DNA of 64,000 nucleotides from Paenibacillus sp. FSL R7-0337 (GCF_037969875.1 NZ_CP150218.1:2728001-2792000), one strand, 5' to 3'; positions 26,298-34,630 are shown, counted from the first letter of the stretch. Made by a program: numbers and translations. The notes: generated by a model not told the origin, from the letters alone.

Positions 26298-27062
26298 ATG
26301 AGTTCAATCTATGGCCCTATGCTGTATCTGCGCCATGTCGAGCTGCTGCGCGATGCGGTCCCTTCCTTCGGGAGCTATCCGTTTAATCTGCCGGTGGTAC
26401 GCACCTTGGAACGGCTTGCTTTTCAGAAGCAGGTTACTTTTCTTGTGGGGGAGAACAGTAGCGGGAAGTCTACCTTGCTGGAGGGCATTGCTGCTGCCTG
26501 GGGGTTCAATCCGGAAGGAGGGACGCTGAATTTCTCGTTTAATACCCGTGCCTCGCATTCCAGTCTCTATGAATATTTGCGGATTGCCAAAGGGGTGAAA
26601 CGGCCGAGGGACGGATTTTTTCTGCGTGCGGAGAGTTACTACAATGTGGCTACTTACATCGATGAGCTGGATGAGGACCCCGAGGCAGGAAGACCCATTA
26701 AATCCTCCTATGGAGGGAGTTCTCTGCATGAGCAGTCGCATGGAGAATCCTTCTTCTCCACATTCGTTCACCGCTTCAGCGGACAGGGCATCTATATTCT
26801 GGACGAGCCTGAGGCTGCCTTGTCTCCCGTACGGCAAATGTCGCTGCTGGCGCGGATGCATGAGCTGGCGGGGCAGAATTCCCAGTTCATCATCGCCACC
26901 CACTCCCCGATTCTGATGTCCTATCCGGGTGCCGATATTCTTCTGCTGGAGGGAGAGAGCATTACGCCTGTTGCGCTTGAAGATACGGCTCATTACACGG
27001 TCACCCGCGCCTTCATGATGAGCCGGGAGAAGATGCTCCGTGAGCTGCTGGGCGATGACTAA
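26298..27062 (+). CDS. AAA/ABC-type P-loop ATPase (predicted, RecF-like)
   Basis: The start at ATG 26298 has AGGAGG nine bases upstream and gives 254 residues. The Walker A is VGENSSGKSTLLEG near residue 50. An ABC-like signature region SSLHEQSHGESF follows, with Walker B GIYILDEPEAALSP and a switch HSPILMSYPGA. There is no membrane domain or transporter partner. Such solitary ATPases of the AAA_21 kind act in DNA-linked or toxin-like systems, or have unknown roles. It stands alone on the plus strand between surface-glycan genes, so no function is proposed. Confidence 0.8.
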   Translation: MSSIYGPMLYLRHVELLRDAVPSFGSYPFNLPVVRTLERLAFQKQVTFLVGENSSGKSTLLEGIAAAWGFNPEGGTLNFSFNTRASHSSLYEYLRIAKGVKRPRDGFFLRAESYYNVATYIDELDEDPEAGRPIKSSYGGSSLHEQSHGESFFSTFVHRFSGQGIYILDEPEAALSPVRQMSLLARMHELAGQNSQFIIATHSPILMSYPGADILLLEGESITPVALEDTAHYTVTRAFMMSREKMLRELLGDD

Positions 27063-27085
27063 ACGAACCCCAGAACATATAAATT

Positions 27086-27190
27086 CAAGTGGAAACGGCA
27101 TTGCCGTCCTTTCAAAGGACGGTACCGTTTCAGCGAGAAATAGAAGGACAATTTATCATGTGAAACATATAAATTCTATATTTTAAAAAA
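27086..27190. repeat. Dispersed intergenic element, copy A
   Basis: This stretch contains a long hairpin (AAACGG outer arm, CCGTCCTTT inner arm) followed by CAGCGAGAAATAGAAGGA and GTGAAACATATA. Close relatives occur at 52221-52295 and 40035-40106. Each lies immediately beyond a minus-strand terminator. No gene overlaps it. Confidence 0.75.
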
Positions 27191-27226
27191 GACACCTCAA
27201 GGCGTTGAACGCCCGAGATGTCTCTT
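27185..27226 (-). terminator. Terminator of the Spo0E-like gene
   Basis: An imperfect stem (GAGACATCTC/GAGGTGTCTT around GGCGTT/AACGCC) is followed on the minus strand by TTTTTT. It may also serve the plus-strand ATPase gene. Confidence 0.75.
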
Positions 27227-27253
27227 GAATTGGCATAGCTGCTCTGTATTTCT

Positions 27254-27427
27254 CTAATAAAGCTGGTCATCCTTCTCCGTATTACAATCACTGTATTCAT
27301 TCAGGAGCGCATCCAGCTTCACCGATTGGCGGAGTACCCGGACATCCTGCATCCCGTACTCCAAGGCCAGTTTGTTCAGTTCCTGTCTTGCCTGTTCGAT
27401 CTTATCTTTGTATTCGTCATTCCCCAT
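27254..27427 (-). CDS. Spo0E-like sporulation phosphatase
   Basis: The start at ATG 27427 with AAGGGGG five bases upstream gives 57 residues. The sequence IEQARQELNKLALEYG, then VLRQSVKLDALLNEY, fits the Spo0E helical hairpin with its SxxLD motif. Family members dephosphorylate Spo0A-P and delay sporulation. The size is normal for the family. It is transcribed alone with its own terminator. Confidence 0.82.
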   Translation of the reverse strand: MGNDEYKDKIEQARQELNKLALEYGMQDVRVLRQSVKLDALLNEYSDCNTEKDDQLY

Positions 27428-27543
27428 AGCGGCCCCCTTGTAGGATGAGGCTGTATCAAGCCATTTCCACTCTTTTACTAAAGTTCCAAACACATTGTAT
27501 TCTATAATCCGCTAGGGGTCAATTAAGGGTTTGACATGACAGG

Positions 27544-28956
27544 TTATTTCAGCAGCCTCGACAGCTTATGCAGCGTCCAGCCCAGCATCGCCACCGCCAT
27601 CATATCGAAGCAGACATTGAACAGGAACAGATGCTTGCCGATATCCGCACGGCCGTCACCGAGGATGGGAACCAGGAACGAGAACAGCCCGATCATTCCC
27701 AGCAGCATCATCAATTCTCCGGCAATCCGCCCTGCCGCCTCCCGCGTACGGAAGTATTGATAGAGCAATCCAGCGTAATACACTAGATAGAAAATAACCA
27801 GGAACCCGAGAGAATGGGGCAGATGCTTGTTCTTGAGCTCGCTCCACCCGCTGTACATTCCTGCTACCGCGCCTGCAGGCTTGCCCTCACTTTTCTCATA
27901 GCTTCCGAGATAGTAGGGACGGATGGACATGCTGTTAGCAGCCGCATACTTCATATTCTCTATTAACCGGCCGGGATGCTTCATATAAAAGAACAGCACA
28001 TCCTTATGCGATACACGGTCATAGAAATCCGGGCCCAGCGATGGATCATCCTGCTTGATCGCCGTATCCCCCTGGAAATAATTCGTCCCGGCTAGTACCT
28101 CGAGGCGCTCCGGCAGCCCCAGATCGCGCAGATCCCCGCGCACATCCGGCGATTCATTCAGAATGCCGAAGAACACCGTCTGATACAGGTTGATATGCTT
28201 AAGCTCCTTCGGCGCTGTCACGTACATAATCACTGATACCAGCGCTGTAGCCACCCCAAGCCCAAGTGCCAGCTTGCGCCAGTTGCCTGTTCCATGCAGC
28301 GTCCGCAGGCGCAGGAAGATCAGCGCGAAGGCGAGGCCGACGGGGGCATTCTGGATTTTGGAGCAGATCAGGAACAGCACGGCAACGAAGAACAGCGTAA
28401 GAGCCTTGGATGACGGCTGCTCCTGCCCGGTAAGCCTTAGACCGAGCGCGAACGTAAGCAGCATGAAGACCATCGACACGGGTTCGCCGAACAGGGAATT
28501 GAAATAAGCCAGATAGCCGATATCGTAGAACACCAACAGCATTCCCGCCCCCAGAAGCAGGCCTGTGGCATAGGAGCTCTTCGCGCCCAGCTTGACGATC
28601 ATCCACGTGGCAGCCAGCAGCAGCACTGCATATACAATTGCCAGAAGACGGATATCGAAGTAACTGCCGTGAAATAAGCCCGCAAGCAGCCTTGGCACCA
28701 GCACCAGCAGAATTTGCGAGGACGGGTAGAAGCCCGTAAACAGATCATCATAAGCAAATTTAGAATGACTGAAGCTGAAGAAGCGGTCGGCATAACCCTC
28801 CCCGGCATCAAAATAATTCAGTCCGACCGTATTCATCATCCGCAGGAAATCGCCGTTATCGGCAACGCCTGTGAAGGGCCGCACGAACAGCAGATAGAGG
28901 ATCAGCACAGCGCCAGCCAGCGAGATGAGAACCTCGGGTTTCCATAGTCTTTTCAT
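27544..28956 (-). CDS. Polytopic membrane protein, probable GT-C-type glycosyltransferase
   Basis: The 470-residue protein has about ten or more hydrophobic segments. A soluble loop after the first segment contains VADNGDFLRMMN, an early acidic motif as in membrane-embedded glycosyltransferases that use lipid-linked sugars. It resembles proteins annotated as WsfD in S-layer glycosylation loci of Paenibacillus, but that recognition is tentative. It follows the LtaS-like gene by nine bases, so they share a transcript and probably act in surface polymer assembly at the outer face of the membrane. Confidence 0.65.
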   Translation of the reverse strand: MKRLWKPEVLISLAGAVLILYLLFVRPFTGVADNGDFLRMMNTVGLNYFDAGEGYADRFFSFSHSKFAYDDLFTGFYPSSQILLVLVPRLLAGLFHGSYFDIRLLAIVYAVLLLAATWMIVKLGAKSSYATGLLLGAGMLLVFYDIGYLAYFNSLFGEPVSMVFMLLTFALGLRLTGQEQPSSKALTLFFVAVLFLICSKIQNAPVGLAFALIFLRLRTLHGTGNWRKLALGLGVATALVSVIMYVTAPKELKHINLYQTVFFGILNESPDVRGDLRDLGLPERLEVLAGTNYFQGDTAIKQDDPSLGPDFYDRVSHKDVLFFYMKHPGRLIENMKYAAANSMSIRPYYLGSYEKSEGKPAGAVAGMYSGWSELKNKHLPHSLGFLVIFYLVYYAGLLYQYFRTREAAGRIAGELMMLLGMIGLFSFLVPILGDGRADIGKHLFLFNVCFDMMAVAMLGWTLHKLSRLLK

Positions 28957-28965
28957 AACATTCTC

Positions 28966-30867
28966 CTAACGCTGCGGAAGCAGCTTCACATATTCATCAG
29001 ATAAGCCCATCAGCTTCAGAATGTAGTCGTAATCGCTCTGATAGGCACTGAAATCCTTAACTGGCTCATGCGTATCCAGCGAGACCGCCTCACCATCCGC
29101 GAAGCTTGTACCGGGCACAAACAACACTTCATCATTGAAAAACGAGCCTGTCGGCAAATAATAGCGCATGCCCACCACGTTGCGGTCCACATTCAGCAGA
29201 TCATGCCCGAACGCCGTAAACCCCTCGTCCTTCAGCGATACCCCGAGCAGATTGGCTACCGTTGGCAGCACATCCAACTGTCCGCCGGTCCGCTCCACAA
29301 CCTGCCCCTGCTTCATGCCAGGCACGTGGATCACCAGCGGAATGTTAAACCGGCTGATCCGGTCGTCATACTTGATGCCAAGCGTCTCCTCCACCTGCTC
29401 CGCCGGGACGTCCTTAGGCTGCAGGCCGAAATGGTCACCGTACAGCACCAGCACAGTATCCTCCCACATGCCCTGCTGCTTCAATCCGTCGATTAGCGTG
29501 CCTATTGCATAATCCGTATAGTTCACCGCGCTCAGATAATCGCCCAGCATCGTGCCCTGGAGCTTGTCCGGTACCTGAATGCGGCGGAAGCTGTCCGGCA
29601 CCTTGAACGGATGATGGCTGGAGGCCGTCACCAGTTGGGCATAGAAAGGCGTACCCTTCTGATGCAGCACCGCCAGTTTCTCTACGGCAGTTGCATAGAG
29701 CTGCTCATCGGAAGCCCCGAACGAATTGAAATGGTCATTTTTGAAGGAGCCTTTATCATAGTAGCCGTTGAAGCCAAGGGCCGGATACAGCTCGTTCCGG
29801 TTCCAGAAGCCCACCTTGTTCACATGGAACGTGTACGCCTCATACCCCTTATCCCGCAAAAGCCGCGGCAGTCCCGGCAGCTCCCGGTCTCCGAAGCCTG
29901 TGGGCATGGCAAGCGAAGCGATTGGATAGATTGAGGTGTTGCTCATGAATTCCGCATCCGAGGTATTGCCCGGACCTACCTGCTGATACACATGCGGGAA
30001 ATAGAAACCCTCTCCGGCCAGGCCATTCAGCACCGGCGTCAGCTCCTGACCCTCCAGTGACTGATGCAGCGGGAAATTCTGAAACGCCTCCAGTTGAATG
30101 ATGATGACATTCTTCCCCTTTTGCGATCCGTAATGCTCCGGCAGTCCGCCTGTCATAGCCTTGTAAGGATAGGTAGCCTCCAGTGCCTGCACCTTGGCTA
30201 TCGTCTCCTGAATATCACCGGTCCCGATGAGGCCGTTATCCTCCTGGGCCTTGATCGCTGCCACCACCTCATAACTCAGAAATCCGGCCGTCTCCGCCTG
30301 GACCAGCTCATTGGTAATTCCCCGGGCCGAATGAATCGAATACGCTGACAGCGAGCCGCCTCCAAGGATTGCCACCAGCAGCACCACCAGATAGATGCTC
30401 CGGGATCTGCGTACAGGCCGACTGTCCCTCTGCCACCGTTGTTCAGGCCCTCTCTTCCATCTGCGGAAGAGCGAATAGACCATCACTATCAGCAGATCGG
30501 CAAAAAACAGATAATCGACCCACTCAATCGTAGATTCTACACTCTCTTTTACCTGAAACACCTGGTTCAGCTCATAGAGCGCCAGATAGGTAGGCACCGA
30601 GCCGAAGTGATTGAAGTACACACTGGCCGCGAAGAGCAGCAGCGATAATAAGCCATTGAAGGTCCAGAAGACCCCTTTTCTCATCCGTCCAGGCGTAATA
30701 ACAGCCAGCACACCCAGCAGCAGGAGCACCGGCGCCAGATCCGCAGCGATCCACTCCCAGGCAATCCGGTCAAAGAACAGCCCTCTCAGCAGCAGCAGCT
30801 TCAGCCACAGCAGTCCCGCCACGATATAGAAATGCGCCTGTGCAGACGCAGGTTTGCCCTCTCTCAT
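28966..30867 (-). CDS. LtaS-family phosphoglycerol transferase (sulfatase fold)
   Basis: The 633-residue protein has about five N-terminal membrane segments and a large extracellular sulfatase-type domain. The catalytic Thr sits in GPGNTSDAEFMSNTS. Metal-binding regions are IIIQLEAFQNFP (Glu), LVLYGDHFGLQ (Asp, His) and TASSHHPF. It should transfer glycerol phosphate from phosphatidylglycerol to make lipoteichoic acid, or decorate another surface glycan. The following gene is a membrane glycosyltransferase candidate in the same transcript. Confidence 0.93.
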   Translation of the reverse strand: MREGKPASAQAHFYIVAGLLWLKLLLLRGLFFDRIAWEWIAADLAPVLLLLGVLAVITPGRMRKGVFWTFNGLLSLLLFAASVYFNHFGSVPTYLALYELNQVFQVKESVESTIEWVDYLFFADLLIVMVYSLFRRWKRGPEQRWQRDSRPVRRSRSIYLVVLLVAILGGGSLSAYSIHSARGITNELVQAETAGFLSYEVVAAIKAQEDNGLIGTGDIQETIAKVQALEATYPYKAMTGGLPEHYGSQKGKNVIIIQLEAFQNFPLHQSLEGQELTPVLNGLAGEGFYFPHVYQQVGPGNTSDAEFMSNTSIYPIASLAMPTGFGDRELPGLPRLLRDKGYEAYTFHVNKVGFWNRNELYPALGFNGYYDKGSFKNDHFNSFGASDEQLYATAVEKLAVLHQKGTPFYAQLVTASSHHPFKVPDSFRRIQVPDKLQGTMLGDYLSAVNYTDYAIGTLIDGLKQQGMWEDTVLVLYGDHFGLQPKDVPAEQVEETLGIKYDDRISRFNIPLVIHVPGMKQGQVVERTGGQLDVLPTVANLLGVSLKDEGFTAFGHDLLNVDRNVVGMRYYLPTGSFFNDEVLFVPGTSFADGEAVSLDTHEPVKDFSAYQSDYDYILKLMGLSDEYVKLLPQR

Positions 30868-31180
30868 TGCGATTCCCCTCTTACTCTCTTCATTAATAGT
30901 GGTGTGAAATTAATTCCTTGTTTCTGTAAAAAGCTCACGTTGCTCTAGTATAGCAATACTCGTAAAGGGAATCAAAAAAGGGCCACCCTATTAAACAACT
31001 GAGCGGGAGAAAAGGTTCATTTAAAGTCATTATCCTTTCACGGACAAAAAAAAGCAGAGGAGCGAAGTCCCCTGCAAGGCTACAATTTAAATCTAAGACG
31101 CTTCTGGTCGAGGCCGCAATCATGCCTCCAGCCACTATAGTCAGTTTGTCCGGAACAGCTGGCGGTGAAGCCCCTTCCGC
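30868..31180. other. Intergenic stretch with a terminator, no gene
   Basis: No convincing gene is seen on either strand. It contains the terminator at 31046-31075 for the amidohydrolase gene and the upstream region of the LtaS-like gene. Confidence 0.6.
31046..31075 (-). terminator. Terminator of the amidohydrolase gene
   Basis: On the minus strand GCAGGGGA and TCCTCTGC form an eight-base-pair stem with a six-base loop, followed by eight T. It lies about 100 bases after the stop of the 31181-32518 gene, so that gene is probably transcribed alone. Confidence 0.85.
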
Positions 31181-32518
31181 TCAGGATAGCCGCGCGCTGC
31201 CCAGCAGTCTTTTAATGGAACAGTTCGCTTCATGAAGCACGACCTCTTTGTCGATGGTCTTCAGCAGCCCTGAGTGCATGAGAATCTCACCGTCAACCAT
31301 CGTTGTCTCCACATCAGCACGGGTGGCCGAGTAGACGATCCGCGAGATCGGGTCCACATCATAAGAGGGGAAGGTGTGAAAATTATAGAGATTAAGAATG
31401 GCCAGATCCGCCTTCTTGCCGACCTCGATGCTGCCGATCTGATCCTCCATCCCTACCGCCTTCGCGCCCCCGATCGTTGCCATCCGAAAGACGCTCCGGG
31501 CATCCATCGTAGTCGGGCCATGCGCGGGCTTCTGGATGACTGCCGCCAGACGCATCTCGTTGAACATATCCAGGTTATTGTTGCAGGGCGCGCCGTCTGC
31601 ACCCAAGCTGAGGTGAATATGGTCATGAAGCATGCCCGGTGTATCGGCAATGCCGGAGGCCAGCTTGAGGTTCGAGCCCGGGCAGTGGCTGACATGAACC
31701 CCGCGGTCCCGCAGAATCCGCTTCTCCTGCTCATCCAGCCAGACACAGTGCGCCAGAATCAGACGTTCGTTAGCCAGCCCCAGGTGATCCAGATAGACGA
31801 TATTGCGCATACCGGTCATCGCCTGCACAAGCTCGATCTCGCCCAGATTCTCGGAAGCATGGGTATGCACCTTCACCCCGTAACGGGCCGAGAGGCTCTC
31901 CACCTCCCGCAGCAGCGGCTCCGTACAAGAAATGACAAACCGCGGGGAAAAAGCATACTGAATCCGGCCGTTCGCATATCCGTTCCATTTCTCCAGCAGA
32001 TCCACACTCTCCTGCAGCGAAGCCGCCGTCTCCTCCTGCAGGGCCGCCGGTGCATCGGGGTTCTTCCGGTCCATCATGACCTTCCCTGACAGGGCGCGGA
32101 TACCGCTCTTCGCAATCGCCTGGAAGGCATAATCCGTATGATGTACCGTCTCCATATCCACGATGGTCGTTGTGCCGCTGGTGATTAATTCCCCAATGCC
32201 AAGCATGGCAGAATAGTACAGCGACTCCTCATCATGCGCCGCCTCCAGCGGCCAGATCCGCTTGCGCAGCCAGTCCATCAGCTCCAGATCATCCCCTTTG
32301 CCGCGAAACAGTGTCTGGCAGAGATGAATATGCGTCTGGATGAAACCGGGGATAACCGTCCGGTTCTTGGCGTCGATGACAAGCTCATCACCTCTCACTT
32401 CAAGGCCGGTGCCAATCTCCACAATCAGATCACCTTTGATGCGGATATCACCGTAAATAATGTCCTCCTGCTTGTTCATCGTAATAATCTCCGCATGCTT
32501 GATCAGGATATTCGCCAT
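31181..32518 (-). CDS. Amidohydrolase, probable guanine or related purine deaminase
   Basis: The 445-residue protein belongs to the metal-dependent TrzN/SsnA/MtaD amidohydrolases: PGFIQTHIHLCQTLFRG (metal His pair), VKVHTHASENLGEIE, LAHCVWLDEQE, HCPGSNLKLASG and SLGADGAPCNNN (catalytic Asp). Family members deaminate guanine, methylthioadenosine, S-adenosylhomocysteine or deoxyadenosine. A guanine-type riboswitch with ON-switch geometry lies directly upstream, which favours guanine or a guanine-derived purine as the substrate. ATG follows GGGGGAG by six bases. The gene stands alone between a promoter and a terminator. Confidence 0.85.
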   Translation of the reverse strand: MANILIKHAEIITMNKQEDIIYGDIRIKGDLIVEIGTGLEVRGDELVIDAKNRTVIPGFIQTHIHLCQTLFRGKGDDLELMDWLRKRIWPLEAAHDEESLYYSAMLGIGELITSGTTTIVDMETVHHTDYAFQAIAKSGIRALSGKVMMDRKNPDAPAALQEETAASLQESVDLLEKWNGYANGRIQYAFSPRFVISCTEPLLREVESLSARYGVKVHTHASENLGEIELVQAMTGMRNIVYLDHLGLANERLILAHCVWLDEQEKRILRDRGVHVSHCPGSNLKLASGIADTPGMLHDHIHLSLGADGAPCNNNLDMFNEMRLAAVIQKPAHGPTTMDARSVFRMATIGGAKAVGMEDQIGSIEVGKKADLAILNLYNFHTFPSYDVDPISRIVYSATRADVETTMVDGEILMHSGLLKTIDKEVVLHEANCSIKRLLGSARLS

Positions 32519-32563
32519 TGTCTTCTCCCCCTAGTCTTGTGATGTCCGGCTGATCTGTAACAC

Positions 32564-32604
32564 AAAAAGGCCACAAAAATATGCCTCAGCATATTTTCGT
32601 AGCC
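32564..32604 (-). terminator. Riboswitch-controlled terminator
   Basis: On the minus strand GGCTACGAAAATATGC pairs with GCATATTTTTGTGGCC around a TGAG loop, followed by TTTTT. The 5' arm contains the 3' strand of the aptamer P1 helix (TACGAAAA), so aptamer and full terminator exclude each other. Confidence 0.85.
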
Positions 32605-32661
32605 AGAAATTTACGGTTCCCGGTAGAGACCCTTAAACCAATTATTAAGGATATACGAAAA
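32594..32661 (-). promoter_or_regulatory. Guanine-type purine riboswitch, predicted ON switch
   Basis: Read on the minus strand, an eight-base-pair P1 (TTTTCGTA/TACGAAAA) encloses P2 (ATCCTTAA/TTAAGGGT), with loop TAATTGG. The junction is CTCTACC and a short P3 is capped by the invariant CCGTAAA loop. The 3' junction reads GGCTA, whose C is the position that selects guanine; adenine sensors have U. The base before it is G, where most members have A. Because the P1 3' strand is also the 5' arm of the terminator, ligand binding should prevent termination and switch the gene on. Confidence 0.88.
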
Positions 32662-32690
32662 GGACTATTCAATTACTAATGAATAATCCA

Positions 32691-32720
32691 ATCATAGTCC
32701 AAAGACAACTTTCATGTCAA
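32691..32720 (-). promoter_or_regulatory. Promoter of the riboswitch transcript
   Basis: TTGACA (32715-32720) and TATGAT (32691-32696) on the minus strand are 18 bases apart. They lie about 30 bases upstream of the aptamer. Confidence 0.75.
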
Positions 32721-32849
32721 TAAGAGTAATGAAAGTTCACACAAATATTCGATTAAGTGAGGTCAGGGCACGATTTAACATTTTAACACTAGGTAATCAA
32801 GAATAAATGTAATGTTATCTCACTTCATTGGGAATTAGTTCTCCATATT

Positions 32850-33362
32850 CTATGTCAGTGCCTTCTCAAACACCGGAAAAGCAGCGGTACGGCCGGGAAA
32901 ATGAATCTCGCCTCTCTGTGAATACCCGAGTGAAGGATACAGCTTAAGCGCCCTGTCGTTCTTCGCGTATGTATCGAGCCGGATACTTCTGTACCCGCTG
33001 CTGCGGGCGAATTCCTCAGCAAAGGCGATCAGCCGCCGGGCAATCCCTTTGCCCTGAATCTCGGGATGTACCGCAAGCCGGTGCATGATCAGATGCGGCC
33101 CTTGCTGCTGTTCCCATTCAATGCCTGCATATTGCTCCGCCTGGTTCTCATCCAGCACAAGGATTCCGGCGATCGCCTCTTGCTCCAGGCAGACAAATAA
33201 GGTTCCCTTGCCGATATCTTCACTAATGACTTCTCGGTTAGGGTATCCTTCATCCCATTGATCGCTTCCGCCTGCCTGCATAACTTGTACACATTTGGCA
33301 ATCAGATTCATGATCCCCTGGACCTCCTCACTCCGCGCTCTTCGTATCTCATTCCCCATCAT
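32850..33362 (-). CDS. GNAT-family N-acetyltransferase
   Basis: The 170-residue protein has the acetyl-CoA-binding motif RLAVHPEIQGKGIARRLIAF (about residues 94-113) and the C-terminal YAKNDRALKLYPSLGYSQRG typical of GNAT enzymes. GGGG precedes the tandem ATG codons. The substrate is unknown. No neighbour on the same strand suggests a pathway. Confidence 0.88.
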   Translation of the reverse strand: MMGNEIRRARSEEVQGIMNLIAKCVQVMQAGGSDQWDEGYPNREVISEDIGKGTLFVCLEQEAIAGILVLDENQAEQYAGIEWEQQQGPHLIMHRLAVHPEIQGKGIARRLIAFAEEFARSSGYRSIRLDTYAKNDRALKLYPSLGYSQRGEIHFPGRTAAFPVFEKALT

Positions 33363-33482
33363 GTACGTTCCCCGCTTTCCTGCCTGAATAGTGAACCTGG
33401 TAAAGATTCTGTTAAGAAGTCTACCATATCCGGCCGGAAATTCCGATAGTCCGCCTTATCCCAAAGTATCCCATGAATTGTA

Positions 33483-33507
33483 GGGTCGGCGCATTATGCG
33501 CCGACCC
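33483..33507. other. Perfect GC-rich palindrome
   Basis: GGGTCGGCGC and GCGCCGACCC flank a five-base ATTAT spacer, which is itself almost palindromic. No T-run follows on either strand. It lies about 50 bases downstream of the basic-protein operon and could be a processed 3' hairpin or a repetitive palindromic element. Confidence 0.6.
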
Positions 33508-33553
33508 CTGTAGCCGCTGTATCGGCCTGCACGTTGCTGTGCCTGCGGCTCTG

Positions 33554-33958
33554 TCAGCCGAGCTCCAGCTTATGCCCGTCCTCGAAGCCCTTGGCGAAAC
33601 CGGCGTCGAACCCCACGTTGTATGCTTCGGTGTAGCCCTGCTGATAGGCGTCTCCCGGCGGCAGCTCCGGCGGGACGCCCAGATCCGGGGGGAGCGGAAC
33701 CACCTGCGGCTGGGGAGGGGGCTCGATAGCCGGGATAACCTGCACCGGCGGCTTAACCATGCGGGATCTGCGGAGCAGCCGTCTGCGTAGTCTTCTTTTT
33801 CTGCGCAGCAGCAGGGATTTCTTCCCCGGCTTGCCTAGCAGACCCTTGCGTGATTTGCCTCCGGGACCTTTGCGTATCCGCGTCTTCCGCGACAGCAGCG
33901 GTCTGCGTCTCTTCCCCTTGCCCGTGGAACGAAGCTTGCCCAGTCTCTTCCTCTTCAT
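33554..33958 (-). CDS. Very basic protein with Pro-rich linker and Gly/Tyr-spaced C-terminus
   Basis: ATG follows AGGAGG by about eight bases and the product has 134 residues. Residues 1-65 are dominated by Lys, Arg and Leu (blocks such as RRKRRLRRRLLRR). Residues 70-100 are Pro-rich. The end reads QGYTEAYNVGFDAGFAKGF, with aromatic residues spaced four apart and Gly between. The same kind of stretch begins the two CgeB-like proteins at 23775-26041. I do not recognise a family. It is the last gene of a four-gene minus-strand operon of small proteins and may be a structural or anchoring protein of the spore surface. Confidence 0.75.
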   Translation of the reverse strand: MKRKRLGKLRSTGKGKRRRPLLSRKTRIRKGPGGKSRKGLLGKPGKKSLLLRRKRRLRRRLLRRSRMVKPPVQVIPAIEPPPQPQVVPLPPDLGVPPELPPGDAYQQGYTEAYNVGFDAGFAKGFEDGHKLELG

Positions 33959-33977
33959 CTTCTACGCCTCCTGTACT

Positions 33978-34265
33978 TCATCTACTCCTGGCGGTCCCCT
34001 CTGAGCAGACCTTACTCAGCCAGGGGGCTGCAGGCACTCCTTCTTTGGGCTCATGCAGTGAAATACCGGATATCATCCGGCACATTGAACTCTGGTACCC
34101 GCTAAGAATCCTGATATTGTCGCTCAGCTTGCGGGCTGTCAGCTCCGATTGCCCCGTCACTTCAGCAATACTCTCAAGGATGGCTGCGAGCGCTGCCTGG
34201 CTGCGGGCGATCGAGCGGATCATCTCCAGCTTGACGGCATGTTCGGAGAGCAGCCCGCCGCTCAT
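33978..34265 (-). CDS. Small helical protein, unknown family
   Basis: The 95-residue product is mostly predicted helix: LEMIRSIARSQAALAAILES and TARKLSDNIRILSGYQSS. The pattern of a short hydrophobic residue, then SxAxxxxxxAxIL and an acid, recurs in the next two upstream proteins. The ATG overlaps the stop of 34262-34597 by four bases, so it is translationally coupled. No cysteine pair, signal or membrane segment is evident. Function unknown. Confidence 0.7.
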   Translation of the reverse strand: MSGGLLSEHAVKLEMIRSIARSQAALAAILESIAEVTGQSELTARKLSDNIRILSGYQSSMCRMISGISLHEPKEGVPAAPWLSKVCSEGTARSR

Positions 34266-34597
34266 TTGCTGTCGTCCCCGAAGCTGAAGCCTTCGCTATC
34301 CCCGCCGAAATCGCCGCCCTCGTCTTCCCCGCTGCCCAGCACCGCCTTCAGGTTGCTGTACAGCCCGTTCTCCAGCTTCGTCAGCCCCTCTACCATTTCC
34401 ACGATTACCTCGTGAATAGAGATGGATTCCTTCAGCTGGTCTTCGTGGGAGTCGAACGCTCTAGCGTGGATGTGATGATGGGTCCACTGCTTCACTTTTT
34501 CCGCTTCCACCGCTTTGGCCTCGAGAATCATCGCGATGTTCCACTGGATGACAGCGGTCGACTCCAGCATTTGCAGATATGCCTTTTCTCTGCTCAT
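34262..34597 (-). CDS. Small helical protein with acidic Gly-rich tail, unknown family
   Basis: The 111-residue product starts MSREKAYLQMLESTAVIQWN and continues with AMILEAKAVEAEKVKQW, sharing the AxILEA pattern with its neighbours. A His-rich HHHIHAR patch follows. The end is rich in Asp, Glu, Gly and Ser (about the last 22 residues). It is the second gene of the four-gene operon. The acidic tail contrasts with the very basic protein made from the same transcript, so the two could bind each other, but this is inference. Confidence 0.7.
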   Translation of the reverse strand: MSREKAYLQMLESTAVIQWNIAMILEAKAVEAEKVKQWTHHHIHARAFDSHEDQLKESISIHEVIVEMVEGLTKLENGLYSNLKAVLGSGEDEGGDFGGDSEGFSFGDDSK

Positions 34598-34630
34598 CCT
34601 CCGCCTCCTTGCTCAGGTTACACGTTACCC

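Noticed and set aside
33067-33300. Second small gene inside the GNAT gene at 32850-33362
   Set aside because: It is an alternative frame of the acetyltransferase without its own ribosome binding site.
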